DNA of 41,677 nt from Sulfuricaulis sp. (GTDB taxonomy: Bacteria > Pseudomonadota > Gammaproteobacteria > Acidiferrobacterales > Sulfurifustaceae), in the NCBI GenBank assembly GCA_030650525.1, contig JAUSDQ010000291.1, positions 1 to 41,677 of the forward strand, given 5' to 3'. Below the pieces are notes generated by a model that saw only the letters and a list, made by a program, of their open reading frames with translations, did not search any database and was not told the origin of the DNA. A program made the position numbers and the translations under genes. Below are positions 1 through 8,510 of this stretch, piece by piece (position 1 is the first letter of the stretch; each line of letters opens with the position of its first letter).

Positions 1-386
1 CGGCGGAGATGGTCGGCGTCAATACCACGCTCAACAAGGTGATTGCGTTCGTGCTTTCGGCGGTGATTCCGGGGGCGGTCGGCGCGGTTTATGTCATGTA
101 CACCAGTTATCTCAACCCGGCTTCCGCGTTCGACAACGCGCGCAATATCGAGATGATCGTCGTGGTGCTGTTCGGCGGCAGCGGCACGGTCTGGGGGCCG
201 ATCCTTGGCGCCGGGACCGTGATGGTGCTGCGCGAACTGCTGTGGGCGCAGTTCCCGGCGGCGCACCTCGCGGCGCTCGGTGTGCTGCTGCTGGTCGTGG
301 TGTTGTATCTGCCCGGCGGGCTGATTTCCATCCTGCGTGACAGGCAGCAGAAGCGGCCCGATGCCCGCCCCGGGGAGTCGCCATGA
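1..386 (+). CDS. livM: Branched-chain amino acid ABC transporter permease, C-terminal part (LivM type)
   Basis: The reading frame is open from the first base, so the gene starts outside the window. About 127 C-terminal residues remain. They contain the motif GGSGTVWGPILGA, typical of the last cytoplasmic loop of LivM permeases, and two hydrophobic segments (around VIAFVLSAVIPGAVGAVYVM and LGVLLLVVVLYLPGGL), followed by a charged tail. LivM is one of two inner membrane permeases that import leucine, isoleucine and valine or related solutes. The stop codon overlaps the livG start (ATGA), which indicates translational coupling. The exact substrate (amino acids, urea or amides) cannot be decided from this fragment. 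Confidence 0.9.
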   Translation, partial: AEMVGVNTTLNKVIAFVLSAVIPGAVGAVYVMYTSYLNPASAFDNARNIEMIVVVLFGGSGTVWGPILGAGTVMVLRELLWAQFPAAHLAALGVLLLVVVLYLPGGLISILRDRQQKRPDARPGESP

Positions 387-1129
387 TCGAACCCGTCTGC
401 GGTCCGGACCATATCCTGTGCGCGTGGGGACTCACGCGCGAATTCGGCGGCGTGCAGGCGTTGCGCGGCGTGGACCTGCACGTGGTGCGCGGGACCATCA
501 CCGGGCTGATCGGTCCCAACGGCTCGGGCAAGACCACCCTGTTTCAGGTCATCTCGGGCATGGACCGGAGCGCCACCGGCACGATCAGCTTCGATGGCGA
601 ATCGATCCTGGGATGGCGGCCGTCGCAAATATACCGCCGCGGGCTGGCGCGCACGTTCCAGCTTTCGCGCGTGTTCCCGGAGCTGACGGTGCTGGAAAAT
701 CTCGTCGTGGCCGGCCACCGTCGCGATCGCGGCGCGGCCGAGCGTGCGCTCGGCTTGCTCGAGCGCGTGCATCTGCGCGAATACGCCGCGGTGCTGGGAA
801 AAAATCTTTCCTACGGCCAGCAGAAACTGGTGGAGTTCCTGCGCGTACTGATGAGCGACCCGGCGCTGATCCTGCTCGATGAGCCGGCGGCCGGCGTCAA
901 CCCGACGCTGCGCAAGACACTGTGGGACATGGTGCGGCACCTGAACGGCCTGGGCACGACGTTCCTCGTCATCGAGCACAATATGGAAGTGATCGCCGAT
1001 CTGTGTTCGGACGTTTACGTGTTGAGCGATGGCGAAATCATCGCGCAGGGCGACTTCGCTTCGATTCGCAACAATGAGCGGGTGCTGGAAGCCTACTTCG
1101 GCAAATCCCGGAAACACGGTGCCGCATGA
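383..1129 (+). CDS. livG: Branched-chain amino acid ABC transporter ATP-binding protein LivG
   Basis: 248 residues, normal for LivG. It is one of two ATPase subunits that power the LivHM permease from the cytoplasm. Visible motifs are Walker A GPNGSGKTT (near residue 45), the Q-loop segment ARTFQLSRVF, the ABC signature LSYGQQKLVE, Walker B LILLDEPAAGVNP and the switch histidine in VIEHNME. The signature has Y where most ABC proteins have G, a common LivG variant. The ATG overlaps the livM stop and the 3' end overlaps livF, so the three genes form one coupled operon. Confidence 0.95.
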   Translation: MIEPVCGPDHILCAWGLTREFGGVQALRGVDLHVVRGTITGLIGPNGSGKTTLFQVISGMDRSATGTISFDGESILGWRPSQIYRRGLARTFQLSRVFPELTVLENLVVAGHRRDRGAAERALGLLERVHLREYAAVLGKNLSYGQQKLVEFLRVLMSDPALILLDEPAAGVNPTLRKTLWDMVRHLNGLGTTFLVIEHNMEVIADLCSDVYVLSDGEIIAQGDFASIRNNERVLEAYFGKSRKHGAA

Positions 1130-1845
1130 CGGAGCCCTTGCTGAGCATTCATGACCTGGAAGTTTCCTACGGGGCGGTGCAGGTCCTGTTTGGCGTGAAT
1201 CTGGAAGTACACGCGGGCGAGATTGTGTCGATTATCGGACCCAACGGCGCCGGCAAGTCCACGGTCATCAAGGCGGTCATCGGTCTGGTGCCGGCGCAGA
1301 AGGGAACCGTTGTTTTCGATGGCCGTCCCATCACCAACTCTCCGGCTCATGTAATCCCGGCGCTGGGCATCACCTACGTGCCTCAGGGACGCATCGTGTT
1401 CGCGCAGATGACCGTGACTGATAACCTGGAGATGGGTGCCTTTCTGCAGCGCGATGCCCGTAAACGTCGTGAGGCCGTGCAGTCGGTGTTCGAGCAGTTT
1501 CCGCGACTGTATGAACGGCGCAGCCAGCCGGCCGGCAAGCTTTCCGGCGGCGAGCAACAGATGCTCGCCATCGGGCGCGCGCTCATGCTGAACCCGCGCC
1601 TGGTGATTCTCGACGAGCCCTCGCTCGGTCTTTCCCCCAAATATGTCGATCTGATCTTCGAGCATTTGCTGGCACTCAAAAGCCAGGGCCGTACCTTGCT
1701 CATGGTGGAGCAGAACGCCGCCCGCGCGCTCGAGCTTTCCGACCGCGGCTATGCGCTGGAGCTTGGCTACAATCGTTTTACCGACAGCGGCGAGAAACTG
1801 CTGGCCAACGATGACGTGCGGCGCATGTATCTCGGCGGTACTTAG
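1126..1845 (+). CDS. livF: Branched-chain amino acid ABC transporter ATP-binding protein LivF
   Basis: 239 residues, the usual LivF length. Motifs seen are Walker A GPNGAGKST, the Q-loop in TYVPQGRIVF, the full ABC signature LSGGEQQMLAIGRALM, Walker B LVILDEPSLGLSP and the switch region MVEQN, in which Q replaces H as is usual in LivF. It partners LivG as the second ATPase of the transporter. The start codon overlaps the livG stop. It is the last gene of the operon; a dispersed AATCCTG repeat begins 5 bases after the stop and no clear rho-independent terminator is seen. Confidence 0.95.
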   Translation: MTEPLLSIHDLEVSYGAVQVLFGVNLEVHAGEIVSIIGPNGAGKSTVIKAVIGLVPAQKGTVVFDGRPITNSPAHVIPALGITYVPQGRIVFAQMTVTDNLEMGAFLQRDARKRREAVQSVFEQFPRLYERRSQPAGKLSGGEQQMLAIGRALMLNPRLVILDEPSLGLSPKYVDLIFEHLLALKSQGRTLLMVEQNAARALELSDRGYALELGYNRFTDSGEKLLANDDVRRMYLGGT

Positions 1846-1850
1846 AACGC

Positions 1851-1891
1851 CAATCCTGCAAATCCTGTTAATCCTGTCTATATCATTTTGT
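1851..1891. repeat. Dispersed AATCCTG repeat, copy 1
   Basis: Three closely spaced AATCCTG units are followed by GTCTATATCATTTTG. The same string, with small differences, occurs at 4406-4534 and, in reverse orientation, at 38530-38590. It lies directly behind the livF stop. Confidence 0.85.
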
Positions 1892-2126
1892 TAGAAGTAG
1901 GGTGGCCATCGCCCACCGATCCGCAGCGGGCCGGCAGCGTGGAAACCAGTAGGCAATCTATCCCCGGACTCCGCTGCATTCCATCCGGGTTACATAAATT
2001 CCAAACAAAATACCCTGTATTACCCCGGTTATTGCCGCTTTCCCGCGGGAAATAGCGGATCACCCCCGCTATTGGCACATCCTATGCACTTCTTTTAGAC
2101 GGAAACAGGCACAGGAGGAGCAGGCC

Positions 2127-2218
2127 ATGGAAGCCCTGACGGGACGTCGTGCAAAGGTTTGTCGATGATCGCCGGTATTGAGATCGTCGCGTTCGAGTTT
2201 CCGAGCGATGCCGCCTGA
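2127..2218 (+). other. Two overlapping short leader ORFs (speculative)
   Basis: An ATG at 2127 follows a GGAGG (2114-2118) with 8-base spacing and opens a 13-codon frame that ends at 2168. A second frame of 17 codons starts in the ATGA overlap at 2165 and ends at 2218. The strong ribosome binding site, the coupling and the position 70 bases before the GGDEF-EAL gene suggest a translated leader. There is no homology support and chance is not excluded. Confidence 0.25.
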
Positions 2219-2288
2219 GCAAACACACGCATATGTCGACGGCTGCTGACAAATACGCAAAACCGGCGTTCGCCCCGCGAGGAAAATA

Positions 2289-4364
2289 ATGTTTCGACTC
2301 ACGCGCGTTTATTCCATCGTCAGTTTCCTGGGCATGCTGCTGGTGGCAATCGCCATCGGGGTGTTCTACCGCACTATCGCCGTGCGATCCCTGATCGAAC
2401 ATGAATCGCAGGCCAACGTCTCTCTGACCCAGGCACTCTCCAATACGCTCTTCCCGAAATACTCGGATTTTGTTTTACAGGCGGCCGGCATCCCGCCGAA
2501 TGAGTTGGGTGAGCGGCCGGAGGTCGCGAGCCTGCGGGAGGACGTGCTCCAGAAGATCCGCGGTTTGCGCGTGGTCAAGGTCAAGATTTACGATCCGGAT
2601 GGCCTGACGGTTTTTTCCACGGAGCCACGGGAGATTGGCGAAAAGAAATCCAACAACGCCGGCTTTCAAAGGGCGAAGTCCGGCGCAACCGCCAGCGATC
2701 TCGTTTTCCGCGATCATTTTTCCGCCACCGAACAGGTTATAGAAAACCGTAATCTCTTGTCGTCATATATACCCTTCAGAAGGAATCCGGGCGGTCCGGT
2801 TGAGGGAGTTTTTGAGATATACGCGGACGTGACCACGCTGGTCAGGGACATCAGGCGCACTGAATATACCGTCCTGGCCGGCGTGACGGTCCTGCTGTTT
2901 TTGCTTTATTTATTCCTGCTCATCATTGTGCGCCGCGCCGACCGTATCATTCGGCACCATGAAAGCGAGGAGCGCCGGGCACAGCAGGAGCAAATTCATT
3001 ATATGGCCTACCACGATCCACTGACCGGGTTGCCGAATCGCGCCTTGTTCAAGGACCGGTTGCAGCATGCGGTGAATCACGTGGAACGCAATGGATTATC
3101 GATCGGGATCTTGTTTATCGATCTCGATCGTTTCAAGAATATTAATGACAGTCTTGGGCACGAAGCCGGCGACCGGGTGCTTATCGAGGCGGCGAAACGG
3201 ATCCGTTCCTGCTTGCGCGAGGTGGACACGGCCTGCCGGATCGGCGGAGACGAGTTCATGGTGATACTGGAGCGCCTGAGCTTGACGGACGAAGCGGTGC
3301 TCGCCGCCGGCCGGCTGATAAATAAGTTCGCCGAGCCGATCAGAATCGGCAGCCGTGAAATTCTCGTGACTGTAAGCGTCGGTATCTCCATCTATCCTGA
3401 CGTGACGAAAAACGCCGAGCGTCTTCTCAAGGACGCCGATGCTGCCATGCATGCCGCCAAGGATTCTGGACGCAACCGCTATGTGTTTTACACAAAAGAG
3501 CTGGATGCGCGGGCGCAGGAAAGCGTCGAATTCGAAATGGGACTGCGGCGTGCACTGCCGCGCGAGGAATACGTCATTCACTATCAACCTCTGGTCAATA
3601 CCAGCAGCGGCGCGATTACCGGCGTCGAGGCGCTGCTGCGCTGGCAACATCCGGAGCGCGGGCTGATACAACCAAACCGTTTCATCCCGCTGCTGGAAGA
3701 CACGGGAATGATCATCGCCGTCGGTGAATGGGTCTTGTTGCAGGCCTGTCGTCAATGCCAACGCTGGCACGATTCAGGCCACGGCACACTGCGCGTGGCA
3801 GCGAACCTTTCCATGAAGCAGTTTCGTTCCAGTTCCTTGCTGGCGAACGTGCGCCAGGCACTGGAAGTGAGCGGCCTTCCTCCCCGTTACCTGGAGCTCG
3901 AACTCACGGAATCCGTCCTGGTGGACGATGCCGAGCAGGCACTTGAAATGATGCGCGAGCTCAAGAAGATCGGCGTATCGCTGTCGATCGACGATTTCGG
4001 GACGGGTTATTCCTCGTTGAATTACCTGCGGCATTTTCCCGTCGACCTGCTCAAGATCGACGGCTCTTTCATTCGCGACGTGGTGCGCAATCGCGGCGAC
4101 GCGGCCATCACCGCCGCCATTGCCGCGCTGGCCAGGAGCCTGCATCTGGGCATCCTCGCGGAGGGTGTCGAGACCCGCGAGCAGGCGTCGTTCCTCCGGT
4201 CCATCGGTTGTCACGATCTGCAGGGCCTGCTCTTCTCCGGGGCGCTGCCACCCGAGCAGCTCGCGCCGCTGCTTGGAAATCTCAATGTCCTCAAGCTGGC
4301 GGGAGTGGAACCGGATCCGATCGTCAGCGGCACGGGCAATTCCGCGACAGCCCGACCGCAATAG
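2289..4364 (+). CDS. Membrane-anchored GGDEF-EAL cyclic-di-GMP protein
   Basis: 691 residues. A transmembrane segment near residues 6-26 and another near residues 195-213 bracket an extracytoplasmic sensor region of about 170 residues. A GGDEF domain follows, with IGGDEF at 319-323 and an RxxD inhibitory site (REVD) five residues before it, then an EAL domain starting with EALLRW at 447. The EAL domain keeps the usual catalytic set: NLSMKQF, ELTES, DDFGTGYSSL, LKID and EGVET. Both synthesis and breakdown of cyclic-di-GMP are therefore possible on sequence grounds. The start has a GAGGA a few bases upstream. The ligand of the sensor part is unknown. It stands alone, with an AATCCTG inverted-repeat array behind it. 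Confidence 0.92.
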   Translation: MFRLTRVYSIVSFLGMLLVAIAIGVFYRTIAVRSLIEHESQANVSLTQALSNTLFPKYSDFVLQAAGIPPNELGERPEVASLREDVLQKIRGLRVVKVKIYDPDGLTVFSTEPREIGEKKSNNAGFQRAKSGATASDLVFRDHFSATEQVIENRNLLSSYIPFRRNPGGPVEGVFEIYADVTTLVRDIRRTEYTVLAGVTVLLFLLYLFLLIIVRRADRIIRHHESEERRAQQEQIHYMAYHDPLTGLPNRALFKDRLQHAVNHVERNGLSIGILFIDLDRFKNINDSLGHEAGDRVLIEAAKRIRSCLREVDTACRIGGDEFMVILERLSLTDEAVLAAGRLINKFAEPIRIGSREILVTVSVGISIYPDVTKNAERLLKDADAAMHAAKDSGRNRYVFYTKELDARAQESVEFEMGLRRALPREEYVIHYQPLVNTSSGAITGVEALLRWQHPERGLIQPNRFIPLLEDTGMIIAVGEWVLLQACRQCQRWHDSGHGTLRVAANLSMKQFRSSSLLANVRQALEVSGLPPRYLELELTESVLVDDAEQALEMMRELKKIGVSLSIDDFGTGYSSLNYLRHFPVDLLKIDGSFIRDVVRNRGDAAITAAIAALARSLHLGILAEGVETREQASFLRSIGCHDLQGLLFSGALPPEQLAPLLGNLNVLKLAGVEPDPIVSGTGNSATARPQ

Positions 4365-4405
4365 CCGCAATCAGTTTCCGAAGAATCGGGTCAGAGTCCC
4401 TAACA

Positions 4406-4534
4406 ATAAAATTAGACAGGATTTACAGGATTAAGAACAGGATTAAGAACAGGATTAACAGGATTTCTTATTTCTAAAAATCCTTAATCCTGTAAATCCT
4501 GAAAAATCCTGTTAATCCTGTCTATTTCATTTTT
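4406..4534. repeat. AATCCTG repeat, copy 2, arranged as a large imperfect inverted repeat
   Basis: The left half has several ACAGGATTAA-type units and the right half the complementary AATCCTGT units, separated by a short TTCTTATTTC centre, so the RNA of either strand could fold into a long imperfect hairpin. It lies between the convergent GGDEF-EAL and greB genes and may act as a two-way terminator. Its right end contains the greB stop codon and last codons. Confidence 0.85.
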
Positions 4535-5043
4535 TCAGAAGATCTGCGCGTGTAATTTATCTCCAGGATGGTATACGTCATCTGCGCATGCCCGACAGTG
4601 ACGGTAATTTCATCATCCACGGATTTCTTCAATAGCGCACGGGCCAGCGGCGAGTCGATGCTGATCAGGCCCTGTTTGAGATCGAATTCGTCCGCGCCCA
4701 CGATCCGGTACTCCAGTACTTCTCCCGCATCGCTTTCCAGGCGTACCCGGGCACCGAAGAAAATACGCGAAGTGTCCTCCGGCGCGCGATCGACGATCAC
4801 CAGATCGTCAAAACGTTTTTGCAGGAACCGGATACGCCGGTCGATTTCCCGCAGTTGTTTTTTTCCGTAAATGTATTCGGCATTCTCCGAGCGGTCGCCC
4901 TGCGCCGCGGCCTCCGACACCGCCTGGGTAACCTGCGGACGTTGCACGCGCCACAGATAATCCAGTTCCTCGCGCAGGCGTTGGGCGCCCGACGGCGTGA
5001 TGTAAGCCGAGCTTTTGGGCGAAGGAAGTCGGTTGCGGCCCAT
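4522..5043 (-). CDS. greB: Transcription elongation factor GreB
   Basis: 173 residues. GreB binds in the RNA polymerase secondary channel and stimulates cleavage of backtracked RNA. The N-terminal coiled coil carries the acidic tip in GDRSENAEYIYGKK, and the GreB-like stretch KKQLREIDRRIRFLQKRFD follows, then the C-terminal FKBP-like domain. The frame is open further upstream, but the ATG at 5043 is preferred: it gives the family N-terminus and has a GGAGA about 11 bases upstream. The last residues (EKMK) are encoded by a dispersed AATCCTG repeat, so the natural C-terminus has probably been replaced by repeat sequence. Confidence 0.93.
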   Translation of the reverse strand: MGRNRLPSPKSSAYITPSGAQRLREELDYLWRVQRPQVTQAVSEAAAQGDRSENAEYIYGKKQLREIDRRIRFLQKRFDDLVIVDRAPEDTSRIFFGARVRLESDAGEVLEYRIVGADEFDLKQGLISIDSPLARALLKKSVDDEITVTVGHAQMTYTILEINYTRRSSEKMK

Positions 5044-5136
5044 GCGGACAATTATCTCCGGTGAGATTCCTGAACGATAAAAAAACGACGAGATGCGGTA
5101 GTATAACGGCGACCTTCTCAGGGAGACAGAATCGCT

Positions 5137-5376
5137 ATGAGCGACGGCAAAGCCGACCGGACGGTGGATATCTCGGGCCAATGTTGCCCGGTGCCGATCG
5201 TGGAAACCAACCGCGCCATCAAGTCCATGCAGCCGGGCGAGGTGCTGGAGCTGATTTCCACCGACATCGGTTCGCGCCTGGACATCCCCGCCTGGTGCGA
5301 CCGCACCGGCCACGAGCTATTGCGCATGGATGAGCATGGCAAGACGTTCCGTTATTACGTGCGTAAGCGCCCCTGA
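5137..5376 (+). CDS. TusA/SirA-family sulfur carrier protein
   Basis: 79 residues, typical for the TusA family. The N-terminal CCPVPIVETNRAI contains the CPxP motif whose first cysteine carries persulfide sulfur in TusA-type proteins. A GGGAG about 10 bases upstream supports the ATG. It diverges from greB and its 3' end overlaps the end of the convergent RND pump gene by 22 bases. Family members act in tRNA thiolation, molybdenum cofactor supply or dissimilatory sulfur oxidation; without rhd, dsrE or hdr genes beside it the role here is open. Confidence 0.88.
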   Translation: MSDGKADRTVDISGQCCPVPIVETNRAIKSMQPGEVLELISTDIGSRLDIPAWCDRTGHELLRMDEHGKTFRYYVRKRP

Positions 5377-8300
5377 TTTTTCCCCGTGTCCGGGCCGATG
5401 CGGAATCCCTGCCACAGGAAATAGGCCGCCGGAATCACGGCCAGCGTCAGCACCGCGACACTCAGCATCCCGCCGACCATCGGCGCGGCGATGCGTTGCA
5501 TCGCCTCCGAGCCGGTGCCGTGATTCCACAGGATCGGCAGCAGCGCCGCGATGATCGCGACCTTGGTCATGGTCACGGGCCGGATGCGCAGCAACGCGCC
5601 TTCGATCACGGCTTCGCGGACGTCTTCGCGCGTCAGCGCCTGCGCTTTGGCCGCGCGCGTCGCGCGGCGGCGGGCGAGGGCTTGGTCGAGGTAGGCGAGC
5701 ATCACCACGCCGATCTCCACCGCCACGCCGCCCAGCGCAATGAAACCCACCGCCACCGCCACCGACAGGTTGTAGCCCAGCAAGTAAAGCAGCCAGAAAC
5801 CGCCCACCAGGGCCAGCGGCAGCGTGCCGATCACGATCAATACTTCCATGCCGTTGCGGAAGTTGAGGTAGAGCAGCAGCAGAATGATGACCAGCGTAAA
5901 GGGGATGACGACCTTGAGGCGATCGAGCGCGCGCTGCATGTACTCGAACTGGCCGGTCCACAGGAGCGAATAGCCCGGCGGCAGTTTCACTTTTTCTGTC
6001 ACGACCCGTTGCGCCTCGGCGACGTAGGAGCCGATATCGCGGTCGCGGATGTCAATATAGGTCCAGCCGGCGAGGCGCGCATTTTCGCTGCGTATCATGT
6101 CCGGGCCATCCACGATGCGTACATCGGCGACTTCGGACAAGGCTATCTGAATACCGCTCATGGTCACGAGCGGCAGCGCGCGCAGGCGCGTCAGCGAGTC
6201 GCGAATATCCTGCGGGTAGCGGATATTCACCGGATAGCGTTCGCGCCCCTCGACGGTTTCCGTGACATTCATGCCGCCCACGGCCGTGGCCACCGCCTCC
6301 TGGATCTCGGCGATGTTCAGGCCGAAGCGCGCGGCGCGCTGGCGATCGATATGGACATCCGCGTAACGCGCGCCGGTGACGCGCTCGGAATACACCGACA
6401 CCGTGCCGGGGACAGCGCGCATCGCGGTTTCAATGTCGCGCCCGATGGCCTCGATCGTGGCGAGCGACGGCCCGGAAACTTTGATGCCCACCGGCGTGCG
6501 GATGCCGGTGGTGAGCATGTCGATGCGCGTCTTGATCGGCATGACGAAGGCATTGGAGAGCCCCGGGAAACTCGTCGCGGTATTCATCTCCTGGATGAGT
6601 TTTGGCAGCGTCATCCCCGGGCGCCATTCGGAGCGGGGCTTGAACTGGATCGTGGTTTCAAACATGGAAAGCGGCGCGGGGTCGGTCGCCGTCTCCGCCC
6701 GCCCGGCCTTGCCGAAAACGCTCTTCACCTCGGGAAAGGTTTTCAGTATCCGGTCGGTTTGTTGCAACAGCTGCTGGGCCTTGCCCGAGGAAAGTCCCGG
6801 CAGCGTGGTGGGCATGTACAGGATGTCGCCTTCGTCCATGTCCGGCATGAACTCGCTTCCCAGTTTCATCACCGGATAGAGGCTCGCCAGAACCAGCACC
6901 GCCGATACCCAGAGCACGGCCCCGGGCCGCGCCAGCACGCCGTTCAGCAGCGGCCGGTAGGCGTTGATGAGCCAGCGGTTCAGGGGGTTTTCCTGTTCAT
7001 GGCGGATACGCCCGCGGATGAAGTAACCCATGAGCACCGGCACCAGCGTGATCGAAAGCCCGGCGGCCGCGGCCATGGCATAAGTTTTGGTGAAGGCGAG
7101 CGGTGCAAACAGCCGCCCTTCCTGCGCCTCGAGCGCGAACACCGGCATAAAACTGAAAGTGATGATCAGTAGCGAGAAGAACAGCGGCGGTCCCAGTTCT
7201 TCCGTGGCGGTGCGAATGATGTCCCAGCGGTTTTCGTCGGTGACGGTTTGCTTCTCCATGTGTTTGTGCACGTTCTCGATCATCACGATGGCGGCGTCGA
7301 CCATGGCCCCGATGGCGATGGCGATGCCGCCGAGCGACATGATGTTGGCATTGATACCCTGGTGCTTCATGACGATGAAACTCGCCAGGATGCCGATGGG
7401 TAGTGTGATGACCACCACCAGCGAGGAACGCAGGTGAAACAGAAACGCCAGACACACCAGCGCGACCACGATGAATTCCTCGATCAAGGTTCCCCGCAAG
7501 TTGCCCACGGCGCGCTCGATGATGGCTGAGCGATCGTAGGTCGGCACGACTTCCACGCCGGCGGGCAGGGTTTTCCCGAGCTTTGCGAGTTTCGCCTTGA
7601 CGGCGTTGATGGTGGCGAGCGCGTTTTCGCCGTGGCGCATGACGATGATGCCGCCCGCCACCTCGCCCTCGCCGTCCAGCTCCGCGATCCCGCGGCGCAT
7701 CTCGGGGCCCACACGGACGTCCGCGACATGTTCCAGGCGGATGGGCGCGCCGGTCGAGGTCACGCCGAGCGGCACCGCGCGCAAGTCCTTTTCACCCTGG
7801 AGGTAGCCGCGGACGCGCACCATGTATTCGGCCTCGGCCATTTCGATGACCGAGCCGCCGGTTTCGCGGTTGGCGTCTTCGATCGCCTGGCGCAGCTTAT
7901 CGAGCGTCAGGCGAAAGGCGCGCAATTTCACCGGGTCCACGACCACCTGATACTGTTTCACCATGCCGCCGACGCTCGCGACCTCGGACACGCCCGGCAC
8001 CGTGCGCAATTCGTATTTGAGAAACCAGTCCTGGAGCGCGCGCAGTTGCGCGAGATCGTGTTGGCCGCTGCGATCGATGAGGGCGTATTCGTATACCCAG
8101 CCGACGCCGGTGGCGTCCGGTCCGAGCGCCGGCCGCGCCCCGCGCGGAAGCCGTGGCAACACCTGGCTCAGGTACTCGAGCACGCGCGAGCGCGCCCAGT
8201 AAAGATCGGTGCCGTCCTTGAAGAGCACGTACACGAACGACTCGCCGAACTGGGAATATCCGCGCACGGTTAGCGCGCCCGGCACCGACAGCATGGCGGT

Positions 8301-8510
8301 GGTGAGCGGATAGGTCACCTGATCCTCCACCACCTGCGGCGCCTGGCCGGGGTAACTGGTCTGGACGATGACCTGCACGTCCGAGAGATCGGGGATGGCA
8401 TCGAGCGGCGTGTGTTTGACGGCGAAGATCCCCCAGCCCACCAGCACGGCGGTGAACAGCAGCACCAGAAAACGATTGTGGATCGACCAGCGGATGATGT
8501 GGGCGATCAT
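5355..8510 (-). CDS. cusA: Heavy-metal efflux RND transporter, CusA/CzcA family
   Basis: 1051 residues, full length for a CusA-type inner membrane pump that exports metal ions across both membranes by proton exchange. It starts with the typical IIRWSIHNRFLVLL helix and DAIPDLSDVQVIV, contains the helix-4 motif GAMVDAAIVMIENVHKHME, and has FVMPIKTRIDMLTTGI, which is characteristic of the Cu/Ag (CusA) branch with its methionines. Twelve membrane segments in two blocks are expected and visible. The start overlaps the adaptor stop (ATGA), so it is the last gene of a four-gene operon. Cu(I)/Ag(I) export is the best guess, made from these motifs only. Confidence 0.93.
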   Translation of the reverse strand: MIAHIIRWSIHNRFLVLLFTAVLVGWGIFAVKHTPLDAIPDLSDVQVIVQTSYPGQAPQVVEDQVTYPLTTAMLSVPGALTVRGYSQFGESFVYVLFKDGTDLYWARSRVLEYLSQVLPRLPRGARPALGPDATGVGWVYEYALIDRSGQHDLAQLRALQDWFLKYELRTVPGVSEVASVGGMVKQYQVVVDPVKLRAFRLTLDKLRQAIEDANRETGGSVIEMAEAEYMVRVRGYLQGEKDLRAVPLGVTSTGAPIRLEHVADVRVGPEMRRGIAELDGEGEVAGGIIVMRHGENALATINAVKAKLAKLGKTLPAGVEVVPTYDRSAIIERAVGNLRGTLIEEFIVVALVCLAFLFHLRSSLVVVITLPIGILASFIVMKHQGINANIMSLGGIAIAIGAMVDAAIVMIENVHKHMEKQTVTDENRWDIIRTATEELGPPLFFSLLIITFSFMPVFALEAQEGRLFAPLAFTKTYAMAAAAGLSITLVPVLMGYFIRGRIRHEQENPLNRWLINAYRPLLNGVLARPGAVLWVSAVLVLASLYPVMKLGSEFMPDMDEGDILYMPTTLPGLSSGKAQQLLQQTDRILKTFPEVKSVFGKAGRAETATDPAPLSMFETTIQFKPRSEWRPGMTLPKLIQEMNTATSFPGLSNAFVMPIKTRIDMLTTGIRTPVGIKVSGPSLATIEAIGRDIETAMRAVPGTVSVYSERVTGARYADVHIDRQRAARFGLNIAEIQEAVATAVGGMNVTETVEGRERYPVNIRYPQDIRDSLTRLRALPLVTMSGIQIALSEVADVRIVDGPDMIRSENARLAGWTYIDIRDRDIGSYVAEAQRVVTEKVKLPPGYSLLWTGQFEYMQRALDRLKVVIPFTLVIILLLLYLNFRNGMEVLIVIGTLPLALVGGFWLLYLLGYNLSVAVAVGFIALGGVAVEIGVVMLAYLDQALARRRATRAAKAQALTREDVREAVIEGALLRIRPVTMTKVAIIAALLPILWNHGTGSEAMQRIAAPMVGGMLSVAVLTLAVIPAAYFLWQGFRIGPDTGKNQGRLRT

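Larger units (their letters stand above)
1846..2288. other. Intergenic stretch between livF and the GGDEF-EAL gene
   Basis: This 443-base stretch holds an AATCCTG repeat (1851-1891) and a short REP-like hairpin (GGTGG at 1901-1905 pairing with CCACC at 1913-1917). It also holds two tiny overlapping open frames with a strong ribosome binding site upstream of the GGDEF-EAL gene, listed separately. No recognisable longer gene is present. The promoter of the downstream gene should lie here, but I could not fix its elements. Confidence 0.6.

Noticed and set aside
107-1117. A 336-codon minus-strand frame across livM and livG
   Set aside because: It is opposite the clearly conserved livM and livG reading frames and has no recognisable motif.
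4406-4534. CRISPR-like array
   Set aside because: Units are only about 12-15 bases with no unique spacers of constant length, and the two halves are mutually inverted.
5044-5313. Upstream extension of greB by 90 codons
   Set aside because: It would run antisense through the TusA-like gene; the ATG at 5043 with GGAGA matches the family start.
5496-7172. A 558-codon open frame on the + strand opposite the RND pump gene
   Set aside because: It lies antisense to a fully conserved cusA gene, has Arg/His/Gln-rich composition typical of GC-rich shadow frames, and shows no family motif.
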